Source: Pseudomonadota bacterium (lineage in GTDB: Bacteria > Pseudomonadota > Alphaproteobacteria > CADEGL01). From it: a stretch of 38,094 nt of DNA. The stretch spans positions 1 through 38,094 of the forward strand of contig JAQCGR010000003.1 in the NCBI GenBank assembly GCA_027619995.1, read 5' to 3'. The position numbers and the translations under genes are program-made. Positions 16,136 to 24,947 of the stretch are shown piece by piece. The notes under the pieces are model-generated. The model made no database searches. It was not told the DNA's origin and worked only from the letters and a program-made list of their open reading frames with translations. Each line of letters opens with the position of its first letter. Position 1 is the first letter of the stretch.

Positions 16136-17701
16136 TCAGCCGCTCACCCCGTGCCGATGCGCGATGATGGCGAGGTAGTCGTTCACCTCCTTGTCGATCC
16201 GCGCTTCGTCCCAACCCAGGATATCCGAAACCGAATCGGCCGCGACCCGCGCGCCCTCGCGCGCCATGGTCTCGGTCCAGCCCGCGCCGACCCGGCGGAA
16301 CAGCAGGTCTTCCAGGGTCACCGGCTGTTCGTGTTCGGCCGCATGGCGCAGATCGGCGATGCGCACACCATCCCAATGGTTCAGCAGGGTCGGCGAATCG
16401 AGCGCTTCGGGATAGGGCTTGGCGTCGTAGGAAATCTGCTGCGCCGTGCCCGAGGGCCGGATCTTGCCCTTGACCGCCTCCGAGAGCTGCTTGCCGGCCA
16501 GCCGGTGGGATTGGATCGGCGATGAGGTCATGTTGAAGACATTGGGCATGCCCTCGGCCGTGAGATCGTGGATGCGGTGGCCGCGCAGGCCCATCGGCTC
16601 GTCCGCCGAATAGGTCAGCGGCCGCACCCCGGCCCAGCTGAAGCAGACATCCTCGCGCTTGACCCCCGCGCCCGGGATCAGGTCGTTGACCTCGTTGACC
16701 AGGAAGCGGATTTCGTCCTCCTCGGCGCGGATATCGTCGATATCCCCCTCATAGGCCACGTCGGTCGGCCCGGCGTAATGCATGCCGCGCCAGGGAATGA
16801 CGTAGAAGGGCTCGCGCGTCGTCGTATGGGTGCAGATCGCCAAGCCGTCGCATTCGGGCGGCAGGCGAAACATGATGTGAATGCCCTTGGTGCCCATGAT
16901 GCGCCGGCCCACGGTTTCCGATCCCAACTTGTTGACCCGATCGGTCCAGATGCCGGTGGTGTTGAGCACGGATTTGGCCACGACCTTGGCGGTGCCGCCG
17001 CCGAAGCCGTCCTCCAGCCCGATGCGCCAGAGATCGCCGTCGTGCTTCAACTCGGTCACGACCGTGTGGTTGCGCGCGATGGCGCCCATGCGCTGGGCGT
17101 CGAGGATCGTGTCCATGACGATCCGCTCGGGCCATTCGTAGCGGAATTCCTTCCAGCTATGGACCGAGAGCAGATCCTCGGGCCGGCGCAGCCATTTGAG
17201 CAGGGGCTGGCGCAGAGCCTCGGCTCCCGACAAGCGGTCGATCTCCATCGGGATACCGCCCTTGGGGCCGACCGCCTCGACCAGGCGCATGCCGGCCGAG
17301 ACCTGCCAGGGCTTGTAGAAATCGCCTTTCCAGACCGGGAAATGGAAGCGGAAGCCGAACAGCCGTTGGGCCATGGTCGTGCCGATCTGGGTGCGCACGT
17401 TCATCGCGTCGCGCGCACGGCCCAGATTCTTGAGGAAGGTGCCGGGCTTGAGCAGCGGTTCCCAGACCGAGGGCTGGCGATAGCCCAACCCCTCGCCGGG
17501 CTCGATGAAGCGCAACCCGCAATGGAGCAAGCGGCTGGAGCGGCTGGAAGAACCGGTGGCGAAATCGTTCTTGTCGACGATCAGGACCGAATAGCCCTCC
17601 GCCGCCAGATGATGGGCGCCACTGGTGCCGTTGACCCCTGCGCCGACGACGACCACGTCAAATTCGCGGCCGTCGAGTTCCGAAAGCGGTTGGCGCGCCA
17701 T
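16136..17701 (-). CDS. GlpD-like FAD-dependent oxidoreductase (copy 1, intact)
   Basis: The 521-residue protein belongs to the glycerol-3-phosphate dehydrogenase family of respiratory flavoenzymes. It has VVGAGVNGTSGAHHLA at the N-terminus, the GSSSRSSRLLHCGLRF region, and a C-terminal DAO_C-like segment. The usual HGGLRY is changed to HCGLRF, and the overall sequence is far from E. coli GlpD, so a polyol phosphate other than glycerol 3-phosphate is possible. GGGAGGG precedes the ATG at 17701. It starts 1 base after the stop of the second, frameshifted copy and is clearly its tandem paralog. No glycerol kinase, transporter or regulator accompanies it. Confidence 0.8.
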   Translation of the reverse strand: MARQPLSELDGREFDVVVVGAGVNGTSGAHHLAAEGYSVLIVDKNDFATGSSSRSSRLLHCGLRFIEPGEGLGYRQPSVWEPLLKPGTFLKNLGRARDAMNVRTQIGTTMAQRLFGFRFHFPVWKGDFYKPWQVSAGMRLVEAVGPKGGIPMEIDRLSGAEALRQPLLKWLRRPEDLLSVHSWKEFRYEWPERIVMDTILDAQRMGAIARNHTVVTELKHDGDLWRIGLEDGFGGGTAKVVAKSVLNTTGIWTDRVNKLGSETVGRRIMGTKGIHIMFRLPPECDGLAICTHTTTREPFYVIPWRGMHYAGPTDVAYEGDIDDIRAEEDEIRFLVNEVNDLIPGAGVKREDVCFSWAGVRPLTYSADEPMGLRGHRIHDLTAEGMPNVFNMTSSPIQSHRLAGKQLSEAVKGKIRPSGTAQQISYDAKPYPEALDSPTLLNHWDGVRIADLRHAAEHEQPVTLEDLLFRRVGAGWTETMAREGARVAADSVSDILGWDEARIDKEVNDYLAIIAHRHGVSG

Positions 17702-17702
17702 G

Positions 17703-19296
17703 TCAGTTTCCCTCCCCAAGGACGGCGCGGCGACCATCGTAAAGGCCACCCTCGCCCACGCGATGTTGCTGCATCAAGTAGTCGTGATAACGCTTCACTT
17801 CCTGGTCGATCCGGGCCTGGTCCCAGCCCAATTCCTTGGCCGCCTCTTCCGCCGCCTTGCGCGCGGCCGTATGGGCCATGGTGGCCGTCCAACCGGTGTT
17901 GACGCGGCGATGCAGCAGATCGATCAGGCCGGTCACATGCTCATGCGCCGCGGCGTGGCGCAGATCGGCCAGCTTGATCTCCTTGTAGTCGTCACTCAGC
18001 GGCGGCGAGTTCTGGTTCTCCGGGAAGCTGCGCGCGTCATAGGAGATGGCCTGCGCCGAGCCCGAGGGTTTGATGCGCGCGGCCACGGCATCGGTCAGTT
18101 CCCGGCCGGCCGAGCGATGGGTCATGATCGGGCCGGCCGTCATCGCCAGCACGCCGGGCATTCCGTCCTTGGCGAGATCGTGAATCTCGCGCCGCCGCGC
18201 GCCCTTGGGCAGGGCCGGATCGTAGGTCAGTGGCCGCACCCCGGCCCAGGCGAACAGCACATCGCCGCGGCGGAAACCGAGACCCGGCATCAGGTGATTG
18301 ACCTCCCCGATCAGCCAGTCGATGTCCTCGTCCAGCGGGCGGATGCCGTCGATATCGCCTTCGTAGAGGGTTTCCGTCGGGCCGAAATAATGCAGATCGT
18401 TCCAGGGCAGGCAGTAGAGATGCTCGTTCTCGCGGTTGGTGCCCATGACGGCGCGACCGCGGCATTCCTCGGGCAGACGCACCATGAGATGGACGCCCTT
18501 GGTGCCGGTGATCTTGCGACCCGCGCCGGCCCCGGCCATGGCATTCACTTTGTCGATCCAGATACCCGCCATGTTCAACACCGTGCGGGCGCGCACCACC
18601 GCCTCACCGGCCTCGCCCAAGGCATCCGACAGGGTCAAGGGCCCAGCGACCGTCGCCCTCGCGCGCCATGCCCGTGACCGGGGTGTAGTTGCGCACGACC
18701 GCGCCCATGCGCTCGGCGTCCAGCACCGCGTCGATGCCGACCCGCTCGGGCCATTGGAACTGGTACTCGCGGAACAGGGCGGCGGCGGTCAGGTCTTCGG
18801 GATTGCGCAGCCATTTTACCAGCGGCAGCTTAGTCGCCGTCGTGCCCGGCACCATTTCGAAATCCAGCGGAATATCGCCCGGCCCCAGCATTTCGAGCAG
18901 CTTGAAGGCCAGGCGCACCTGCCAGGGCTTGAAGGCATCGGTCTTGTAGATCGGAAAGCAGAAGGTCAGTTTCCGCGCCCGCTCGGGCGTCGTGTTGACG
19001 AACTGACTGCGCGTCGTCATCGCCTGTTTGGCCATCGACAGGGCCGTCGCCAATTGACTGGGATGGCGCGCGAATTCCCACATGGAATCGCCCGGGGCGG
19101 GATAGCGGATACCGCCGCTCAATATGCGAGTCGACCGGCTGCTGGAGCCCGAGGCGTAATCGCCCTTGTCGACCAGCAACACGGTATAGCCGGCCGCCGC
19201 CAGATGCTGCGCGGCACTGGCCCCGTTCAGCCCCGCCCCGATCACGGCGACATCGAACGCCTGCCCGTCCAGGTTTTCGAGTTTGGATCGCGGCAT
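17703..19296 (-). pseudogene. GlpD-like FAD-dependent oxidoreductase (copy 2) with single-base frameshift
   Basis: Two ORFs in different frames together make one full GlpD-like protein parallel to copy 1. The first (from 19296, preceded by GGGGGAGA) carries VIGAGLNGASAAQHL and GSSSRSTRILSGGIRY. It loses homology after GDGRWAL. The second resumes at TLSDALGEAGEAVVRARTVLNMAGIW. Deleting one A of the AA at 18637-18638 (a T on the coding strand) restores a continuous frame of about 530 codons, and the total length, 1594 bases, is one more than a multiple of three. The reading frame is otherwise open. It is either a recent pseudogene or an assembly error. The region around the active site otherwise looks intact. 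Confidence 0.85.
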
Positions 19297-19432
19297 ATTC
19301 TCTCCCCCAAGTTGCCGATTCCGGAAGAGCCTAGCCTCTTGTCGTGGGCCTTACCATTGCCCCGATACCCCTGCTTGGGCAAGTTAGGCGAAGGGCTGAA
19401 CCCGGCTGAAAGCGAGACTTCAAATTCGAGAC

Positions 19433-19864
19433 ATGAAGAACAAGGCAATGGACGAGGAACATGCGGTTCTTTTCGCCAACGAGGCCTTCTACCAAGCCTT
19501 CACCGAAGGCGATGTCGCGGGCATGGACGAGATCTGGGCGCGCGATGCCGAGATATTCTGCATTCATCCCGGCTGGGCACCGCTTTCCGGGCGGGACGAG
19601 GTCATGCAAAGCTGGCGCGCGATCCTCGAAAATCCGAATGCGCCCAGCGTCGAGTTTTCCGACGCCAGGGTTTCGGTCGAGGGCATTTTGGCCTTTGTCG
19701 TCGGGTATGAATCCGTCGGCGAAGGGCACCTGGCGGCGACCAATATCTTCACCCGCGAGAACGGTTTGTGGAAAATGGTCCACCACAATACCGGCCCGAC
19801 CAGCGGGGTGCCGAAGGGCGCCGAGCGGCCCAAGGCCGTCCGCCGGCCCCAGACGATGCATTAG
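19433..19864 (+). CDS. SnoaL/NTF2-like small protein (DUF4440/YybH type)
   Basis: The 143-residue protein has the NTF2-like cone fold pattern: an N-terminal helix (FANEAFYQAFTEGDVAGMDEIWA), HPGWAPLSGRDEVMQSW in the middle, and a last strand NGLWKMVHHNTGP. Such proteins are steroid-isomerase-like enzymes or ligand binders, and this subgroup has no fixed function. The start could be 19433 or the in-frame ATG at 19448; neither has a clear ribosome binding site. It is divergent from the GlpD-like pair and ends 22 bases before the dehydrogenase gene, so it is probably cotranscribed with it. Confidence 0.78.
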   Translation: MKNKAMDEEHAVLFANEAFYQAFTEGDVAGMDEIWARDAEIFCIHPGWAPLSGRDEVMQSWRAILENPNAPSVEFSDARVSVEGILAFVVGYESVGEGHLAATNIFTRENGLWKMVHHNTGPTSGVPKGAERPKAVRRPQTMH

Positions 19865-19886
19865 CCGACGGGCGAGAGGACAGTCG

Positions 19887-20849
19887 ATGACCAGACCAGC
19901 GTGGGATTCGGTGTCGAACGCAGCAATCGTGGGCACCGGCACGATCGGCGCGAGTTGGTCCGCCTATTTTCTCGCGCGCGGCATGACCGTCACCGCCTTC
20001 GATCCGATGGCGGGCGCGGAAGCCCGCACCCGAGCCTTCGTCGCCCGCGCCTGGCCGGACCTCGAAGCCCTCGGCCTGGTGCGGACCGGGGCGAGGCAGG
20101 ACGCGCTGCGCTTCGCCCCCACCCTGGAAGACGCGGTCGCGGAAGCCGAATTCATCCAGGAGAACGGCCCGGAAGACCAGGCCAAGAAGGGCGCCCTGTT
20201 CGCGGCGATCGATGCGGCCTGTCCGCCGGAGACGATCATCGCCTCCTCGACTTCGGCCCTGGTCATGACGCCGATCCAGGCCCACTGCGCGCGGCCCGGG
20301 CGCTGCGTCAACGCCCATCCATTCAATCCCCCCCATTTGATGCCCCTGGTCGAAGTCTCGGGCGGCGACCGGACGGAGGAGGAGGCGATCGCCTGGGCGA
20401 TGGACTTCTATGCCGCGATCGGCCGGACGCCCGTCCGCCTCAACCGCGAGGTTTACGGCCATATCGCCAACCGCCTGCAATACGCGCTCTACAACGAGGC
20501 GGTGCGTATCGTCCTCGATGGCATCGCCAATGTGGCGGATGTAGATGCGGCGGTGCGCAACGGGCCGGGCCTGCGTTGGGGCATCCAGGGGCCCTTCCTG
20601 AATTATCACCTCGCCGGCGGCGAAGGCGGGCTCAAGCGTTTCTATGAGATTTTCGAAGGGCGCGATCGCGGCAACACCGACCGTATCGCCCGCCAGACCC
20701 TGACCGAAGAGCAGAAGCAGCTGCTGTCGGACGGCATCGCCGAGATGCTGGACGGCGACGACGAGTTCGCCGAGCTCACCGCCCGGCGCGACCGCCGCCT
20801 CGTCGAACTGCTGCGCCTGCGCGCAAGGATGGACGCCGGCGAGCTCTAG
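19887..20849 (+). CDS. 3-hydroxyacyl-CoA dehydrogenase family, carnitine-3-dehydrogenase-like
   Basis: The 320-residue NAD-dependent dehydrogenase has a Rossmann motif GTGTIGASW (16-24), the EFIQENGPED segment, SSTSAL with the substrate serine, and the catalytic histidine His144 in HPFNPPHLMPLVEV. The single-domain length and the GPGLRWGIQGPFLNYHLAGGEGG segment resemble L-carnitine 3-dehydrogenases more than FadB-type enzymes. Gulonate dehydrogenase/lambda-crystallin relatives are an alternative. I set the start at ATG 19887 with GAGAGGA upstream; the longer ORF is a shadow of the SnoaL-like gene. No beta-keto acid cleavage enzyme, the usual carnitine partner, is nearby. Confidence 0.78.
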   Translation: MTRPAWDSVSNAAIVGTGTIGASWSAYFLARGMTVTAFDPMAGAEARTRAFVARAWPDLEALGLVRTGARQDALRFAPTLEDAVAEAEFIQENGPEDQAKKGALFAAIDAACPPETIIASSTSALVMTPIQAHCARPGRCVNAHPFNPPHLMPLVEVSGGDRTEEEAIAWAMDFYAAIGRTPVRLNREVYGHIANRLQYALYNEAVRIVLDGIANVADVDAAVRNGPGLRWGIQGPFLNYHLAGGEGGLKRFYEIFEGRDRGNTDRIARQTLTEEQKQLLSDGIAEMLDGDDEFAELTARRDRRLVELLRLRARMDAGEL

Positions 20850-20935
20850 ACCCGGGCTTCACAAGGCCGATACGCCGTTTCGGCACCTCGAAACAGGACT
20901 TCCTGGGTGCGCAGCGGCGGAGTAGCTTGCCCGCC

Positions 20936-22747
20936 ATGACCTACGAACAGATCGTCGTTTTCGCCCTCCTCCCCACCATCTTCGCCCTCTTCGTCTGGGG
21001 GCGGTGGCGCCATGATGTCGTGGCCTTCGTCACCCTGATCGCGGCCGTGGTCCTGGGGGTGGTGCCGGGCGAAGCGGCTTTCTCCGGCTTCGGCCATCCG
21101 GCGACGATCACCGTCGCCGCCGTCCTCATCATCAGCCGCGGGTTGTCGAACGCGGGGGCGGTCGACTATTTCGCCCGGCTCGTCCGCCCCGCGACCGGTT
21201 CGACCGTCGGCCATATCGCCGTCCTGTCGGGCGCGGCGGCGATCCTCAGCGGCTTCATCAACAATGTCGGCGCGGTGGCCCTGTTCATGCCCGTCGCCAT
21301 GGCGACCGCGGCCAAGGCCAAGCGGGCCGCGGCCGTCCTGCTGATGCCCCTGTCCTTCGGCTCGATCCTCGGCGGGATGGTAACTCTGATCGGCACGCCG
21401 CCGAACATTATCGTCGCGGCCTATCGCGGCGAGGCCCTGGGGAAGCCCTTTGGACTGTTCGATTTCACGCCGGTAGGCCTGCCTCTGGCGATCGCGGGCG
21501 TGGCCTTCGTCGCACTGATCGGATGGCGCCTGTTGCCGGCCTCGCGCCGCGCCGCGCGCTCGCCCGCCGAAATGATCGATATCGAGAACTACGTCGCCGA
21601 AACGCGGGTGCCGGAGGAGTCGAAAATTGTCGGCAAGTCGGTGGCGGAACTCGACGAAGTGACGCGCGAAAATGATGCCCTGATCGTCGGCGTGATCCGG
21701 GGCGAGAAACGTATCCTGGCGGTCTGGCGCGAACGCATCCGGGCCAACGACATGCTGCTGATCGAAGCCTCGCCCGAAGCGCTCGGTACCCTGGTCAAGG
21801 AATTGGGCCTGAAGCTGGTCGAGGATGCGGTGGAGGCTACGGAAGAGGACGGCGGCAAACCGAAGCCCAGCCGGGTCAGCATCGGATCGGACGACGTTTC
21901 GGTGGTCGAGGCGGTGGTCACGCCCGGTTCGCGCCTCGTCAACCGTCCGGCCGGCGCGGTGCATTTCCGCAGCCGCTACGGCATCAACCTTCTTGCGGTG
22001 GCGCGTTCGGGCCGACCCTTTCGCGATAGCCTGGCTTCGTTCGAGTTTCAGACCGGCGACGTGCTGCTGCTCCAGGGCGACCGCGACAGGTTGCCCGAGA
22101 TTGTCGCCCAGCTCGGCTGCCTGCCCCTGGCCGAACGCGCCCTGCCGATCGGGCGCCGCAATGCCACCGTCTTCGCCTTGAGCGTCTTCCTCGGCGCCAT
22201 CCTGCTCGCTGCCTTCGGCATCTTGGACTTCCCTATCGCCCTGGCCGGCGCGGCCGCCCTGATGGTGGTCGCCAATGTCGTGCCGCCGCGCGAACTCTAC
22301 GAAAGCATCGACTGGCCCGTGATCGTCCTGTTGGGCGCAATGATCCCGATCGGCGGCGCTCTGGAGACCAGCGGGGTGACGGAACTGCTGGCCGGCTGGA
22401 TTACCGGTCTGGCCGCCGGCACCTCGATCATCTTTGTCCTGGGCCTGCTATTCGTCGTCACGATGACCCTGTCGGATGTCATGAACAACGCGGCGACGGC
22501 GGTGATTGCGGCGCCCCTCGCGGTCGCCATCGCCAATGGGCTGGGAGTCAGCCCGGATCCCTTCCTGATGGCCGTCGCGGTCGGTGCGTCCTGCGCCTTT
22601 CTGACCCCGATCGGGCACCAGAACAACACCCTGGTCATGGGCCCCGGCGGCTACCGGTTCGGCGATTACTGGCGCATGGGTCTGCCTCTGGAGGTGATGA
22701 TCGTCGCCCTCGGCCTGCCTCTGATACTCTGGGCCTGGCCGCTCTAG
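20936..22747 (+). CDS. SLC13/DASS-type ion transporter with paired TrkA-C domains
   Basis: The 603-residue membrane protein has two halves of hydrophobic helices around a soluble centre. Each half has a signature of the CitMHS/ArsB/NhaD superfamily: GFINNVGAVALFMPVA with LIGTPPNIIVAAY, and LSDVMNNAATAVIAAP with FLTPIGHQNNTLV. Between them lie two TrkA-C (RCK C-terminal) domains, about residues 200-285 and 300-385, which usually bind a small regulatory ligand. Likely cargo is a dicarboxylate, sulfate or a similar anion in symport with sodium or protons. The ATG at 20936 was chosen over the TTG at 20927. Spacing to the neighbours suggests a separate transcript. Confidence 0.85.
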   Translation: MTYEQIVVFALLPTIFALFVWGRWRHDVVAFVTLIAAVVLGVVPGEAAFSGFGHPATITVAAVLIISRGLSNAGAVDYFARLVRPATGSTVGHIAVLSGAAAILSGFINNVGAVALFMPVAMATAAKAKRAAAVLLMPLSFGSILGGMVTLIGTPPNIIVAAYRGEALGKPFGLFDFTPVGLPLAIAGVAFVALIGWRLLPASRRAARSPAEMIDIENYVAETRVPEESKIVGKSVAELDEVTRENDALIVGVIRGEKRILAVWRERIRANDMLLIEASPEALGTLVKELGLKLVEDAVEATEEDGGKPKPSRVSIGSDDVSVVEAVVTPGSRLVNRPAGAVHFRSRYGINLLAVARSGRPFRDSLASFEFQTGDVLLLQGDRDRLPEIVAQLGCLPLAERALPIGRRNATVFALSVFLGAILLAAFGILDFPIALAGAAALMVVANVVPPRELYESIDWPVIVLLGAMIPIGGALETSGVTELLAGWITGLAAGTSIIFVLGLLFVVTMTLSDVMNNAATAVIAAPLAVAIANGLGVSPDPFLMAVAVGASCAFLTPIGHQNNTLVMGPGGYRFGDYWRMGLPLEVMIVALGLPLILWAWPL

Positions 22748-22792
22748 GCCTGGGGTTCACGACGAAGCGGGACGGATCGGAAGGAACGCGCG

Positions 22793-23524
22793 ATGACAGG
22801 CGAGACGATCGGCAGAATCCTGGAAATCCGGCGCTATCCGGTGAAATCGCTGGGCGGGGAATCGATGGCCGCGGCTTCCCTGCTGCCGGGCGACGGTATC
22901 GCCGGCGACCGCGCCTTCGTCCTTCATGCCCCTGAAACCGGCGCCATCGTGCAGGCCTCGCGCCCCAGGGACTGGCCGGGGGCGATGGATGTCTCGGCGG
23001 CCTATATCGCCGGCGATGCCGGGGCCATCCGCTACACCCTGCCCGACGGCACAGAGGTCGCCAGCACCGATCCGGCGGCGGCGGATCTGCTGGCGAAGGC
23101 CTTGGGACGGCCTGTGACCCTCGTCGAATCGGCGGAGGTCGGCCGGATCAAGGATGGCGACGTGCATCTTCTGACCACGGCCAGCCTGGCCGCGATGGCG
23201 GCGCTTCACCCGGAGGGCCGATTCGAGACGCGCCGTTTTCGCCCGAGCCTGGTGATCGAATCGCCCGCGGGCGCGCAAGGCTTCGTCGAGAACGATTGGG
23301 TCGGCCGCCGGCTGCGCATCGGCGACGCCATCATGCGGGTCTCCGACCGGACCGTGCGCTGCGTGCTGCCGACCCTGGCCCAGGGCGATCTGCCCAAGGA
23401 TCCGGACATTCTGCGCACGGTGGTCAAGAATAACGGCGGCGATGCCGGCATCTACGCCATGATCGAAACGCCGGGCCGGATTCGGGTGGGCGACGATCTG
23501 CTGTTGGAAGACGCCGCTGGCTAG
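22793..23524 (+). CDS. MOSC domain protein with MOSC N-terminal beta-barrel
   Basis: The 243-residue protein begins with an MOSC_N domain (ILEIRRYPVKSLGGE, GIAGDRAFVL). It ends with a MOSC domain holding the conserved cysteine Cys190 in RTVRCVLPTLAQGDLPKDPDILR. Eukaryotic mARC and bacterial YcbX relatives bind molybdenum cofactor and reduce N-hydroxylated compounds, and that is the likely role here. No fused ferredoxin domain is present, unlike YcbX. Its stop overlaps the stop of the convergent lipoprotein gene in a shared CTAG. Confidence 0.82.
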   Translation: MTGETIGRILEIRRYPVKSLGGESMAAASLLPGDGIAGDRAFVLHAPETGAIVQASRPRDWPGAMDVSAAYIAGDAGAIRYTLPDGTEVASTDPAAADLLAKALGRPVTLVESAEVGRIKDGDVHLLTTASLAAMAALHPEGRFETRRFRPSLVIESPAGAQGFVENDWVGRRLRIGDAIMRVSDRTVRCVLPTLAQGDLPKDPDILRTVVKNNGGDAGIYAMIETPGRIRVGDDLLLEDAAG

Positions 23525-23778
23525 TCGCCCGTCGCGCCCAGGGCGACCTTGTCGCCCGCGATCATGAACACGACCGTGCCGTCGGACGCCTTGTAGGTCC
23601 ATTTCTCGATCGGCCCCAGCTTGTCGATGCTGTCGGGGTCGCCGAGCTTGTCGCGCAGCGCGGCGCTGGTCTCGACCCCGCGCGCCTTTTCGACGATCTC
23701 GGTCTTGTCGGGATCGCCGCAAGCGACCAGCAAGGTGGCCGCGAAGAGAAGCGCGAGAATGGTGCGCAGGGCCGTCAT
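23521..23778 (-). CDS. Small lipoprotein with BamE/SmpA-like pattern
   Basis: The 85-residue protein has a classic lipoprotein signal: a short basic N-terminus, a hydrophobic core and the lipobox LLVAC with the modified cysteine at 20. The mature part (AALRDKLGDPDSIDKLGPIEKWTYKASDG) resembles the small BamE/SmpA-type fold, although it is shorter than BamE. Likely location is the periplasmic face of the inner or outer membrane. GGAAGGAA precedes the ATG. The stop codon shares the palindrome CTAG with the stop of the convergent MOSC gene. It is 26 bases from the M20 peptidase stop and could be cotranscribed with it. Confidence 0.75.
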   Translation of the reverse strand: MTALRTILALLFAATLLVACGDPDKTEIVEKARGVETSAALRDKLGDPDSIDKLGPIEKWTYKASDGTVVFMIAGDKVALGATGD

Positions 23779-23804
23779 GGGCGGGTTCCTTCCCGTATCT
23801 CGAT

Positions 23805-24947
23805 CTATTCCAGGGTTTCGAACAGGCGCAGCAGCAGCCGCGCGCGCGGTTCGAGCGAAGAATACAGCATGTGTTCGTAATCCGTATGGGCGCCGTGGCC
23901 GTCCACACCGAGGCCGTCCAAGGTCGGGATGCCCAAAGCGGCGGTGAAATTCGCGTCGCTGCACCCGCCCGTCATGGGCACATCCTCCAATTCGAAGCCA
24001 AGTTCCGCCGCCAGACCCTTGGCATGATCGAACAGCGCGGCGATGCCGTCGTCCTTGAGATAGGCCTGGCGCGAGACGCCGCCTTCGACGGTCACCTTCA
24101 CATCCGGATCGACCGGTGTCAGCCCATGCACCCGCGCCACCATCTCGTCCATGGTGGCGGGGTCGGGGCAGCGCATATCGACCAGAACCTCGCAATGCTG
24201 GGGCACCACGTTGCGCCCCGTGCCGCCCTTGATGGTGCCGACGCTCAGGGTCACGCCGCGCGCGTAGTCGGTCATGCCCTCGACGGCCAGAATCTGGTGC
24301 GCCATTTCCTTGATCGCATTGCGACCGTCCTGATGGCGCAGCCCGGCATGGGCCGGCCGGCCCTCGGTCCGGATGGTGAATTCGGCATTGCCCTTGCGCG
24401 AGGTGACGATCTTGCCGCCGTCACGGGCGGGCTCGGTCACCAGCACGTATTTGTTCTTCTTGGCCTCGGCCTCGATCGTGGCGCGCGAAGTCGGGCTGCC
24501 CACCTCCTCCTCCGGCACGAAGAGGAAGGTGATCGGCAGCTTGGTCGTCTTGCCCTCGCGGATGAGATGGCGGAAGGCGTAATAGGCGAGATAGGCCCCG
24601 CCCTTCATGTCGTAGATGCCCGGGCCGTAGACCTCATCGCCCTTGCGTTCGAAGGGCAGGGTTTCGAGCGTGCCGATCGGATGCACGGTGTCGAGATGGC
24701 TGAGGACCATGATCCCCGGCCCGTCACCGCCCCAGGGGCTGCGCGCGATCAGGATATCGCCGAAGCCGTCGCGCCCCGGCATCCGCTTGATTCCCGCACC
24801 AATATCCCGCATCTCGCCCTCGGTCTGATCGACCATGCGGTTGACGGCCGCACCGTCATTCGACGGGCTTTCGATTTCGATCCAGCGGCGAATGCCTTCC
24901 AGGATTTCGGCGGCGTCGATGCGCGGCGCGTTGCGGCCTTCGGTCAT
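23805..24947 (-). CDS. M20 family metallopeptidase (carboxypeptidase G2-like)
   Basis: The 380-residue zinc hydrolase has the M20 metal ligands and catalytic residues in order: His84 and Asp86 in SHLDTVHP, Asp113 in YDMKGG, the Glu pair at 146-148 in VPEEEVGSP, and a distal His in GHGAHTDYEHM. A dimerisation domain lies around GRPAHAGLRHQDGRNA. Glutamate carboxypeptidases of this type remove C-terminal glutamate from folates or peptides, but M20 substrates vary widely. I chose ATG 24947 with GAGAGGA upstream; the longer ORF is a shadow of the transporter gene. It overlaps the end of the EamA gene as ATGA. Confidence 0.87.
   Translation of the reverse strand: MTEGRNAPRIDAAEILEGIRRWIEIESPSNDGAAVNRMVDQTEGEMRDIGAGIKRMPGRDGFGDILIARSPWGGDGPGIMVLSHLDTVHPIGTLETLPFERKGDEVYGPGIYDMKGGAYLAYYAFRHLIREGKTTKLPITFLFVPEEEVGSPTSRATIEAEAKKNKYVLVTEPARDGGKIVTSRKGNAEFTIRTEGRPAHAGLRHQDGRNAIKEMAHQILAVEGMTDYARGVTLSVGTIKGGTGRNVVPQHCEVLVDMRCPDPATMDEMVARVHGLTPVDPDVKVTVEGGVSRQAYLKDDGIAALFDHAKGLAAELGFELEDVPMTGGCSDANFTAALGIPTLDGLGVDGHGAHTDYEHMLYSSLEPRARLLLRLFETLE

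Noticed and set aside
16568-17902. 444-residue plus-strand ORF opposite the GlpD-like genes
   Set aside because: Antisense shadow spanning two real genes, with no recognisable domain.
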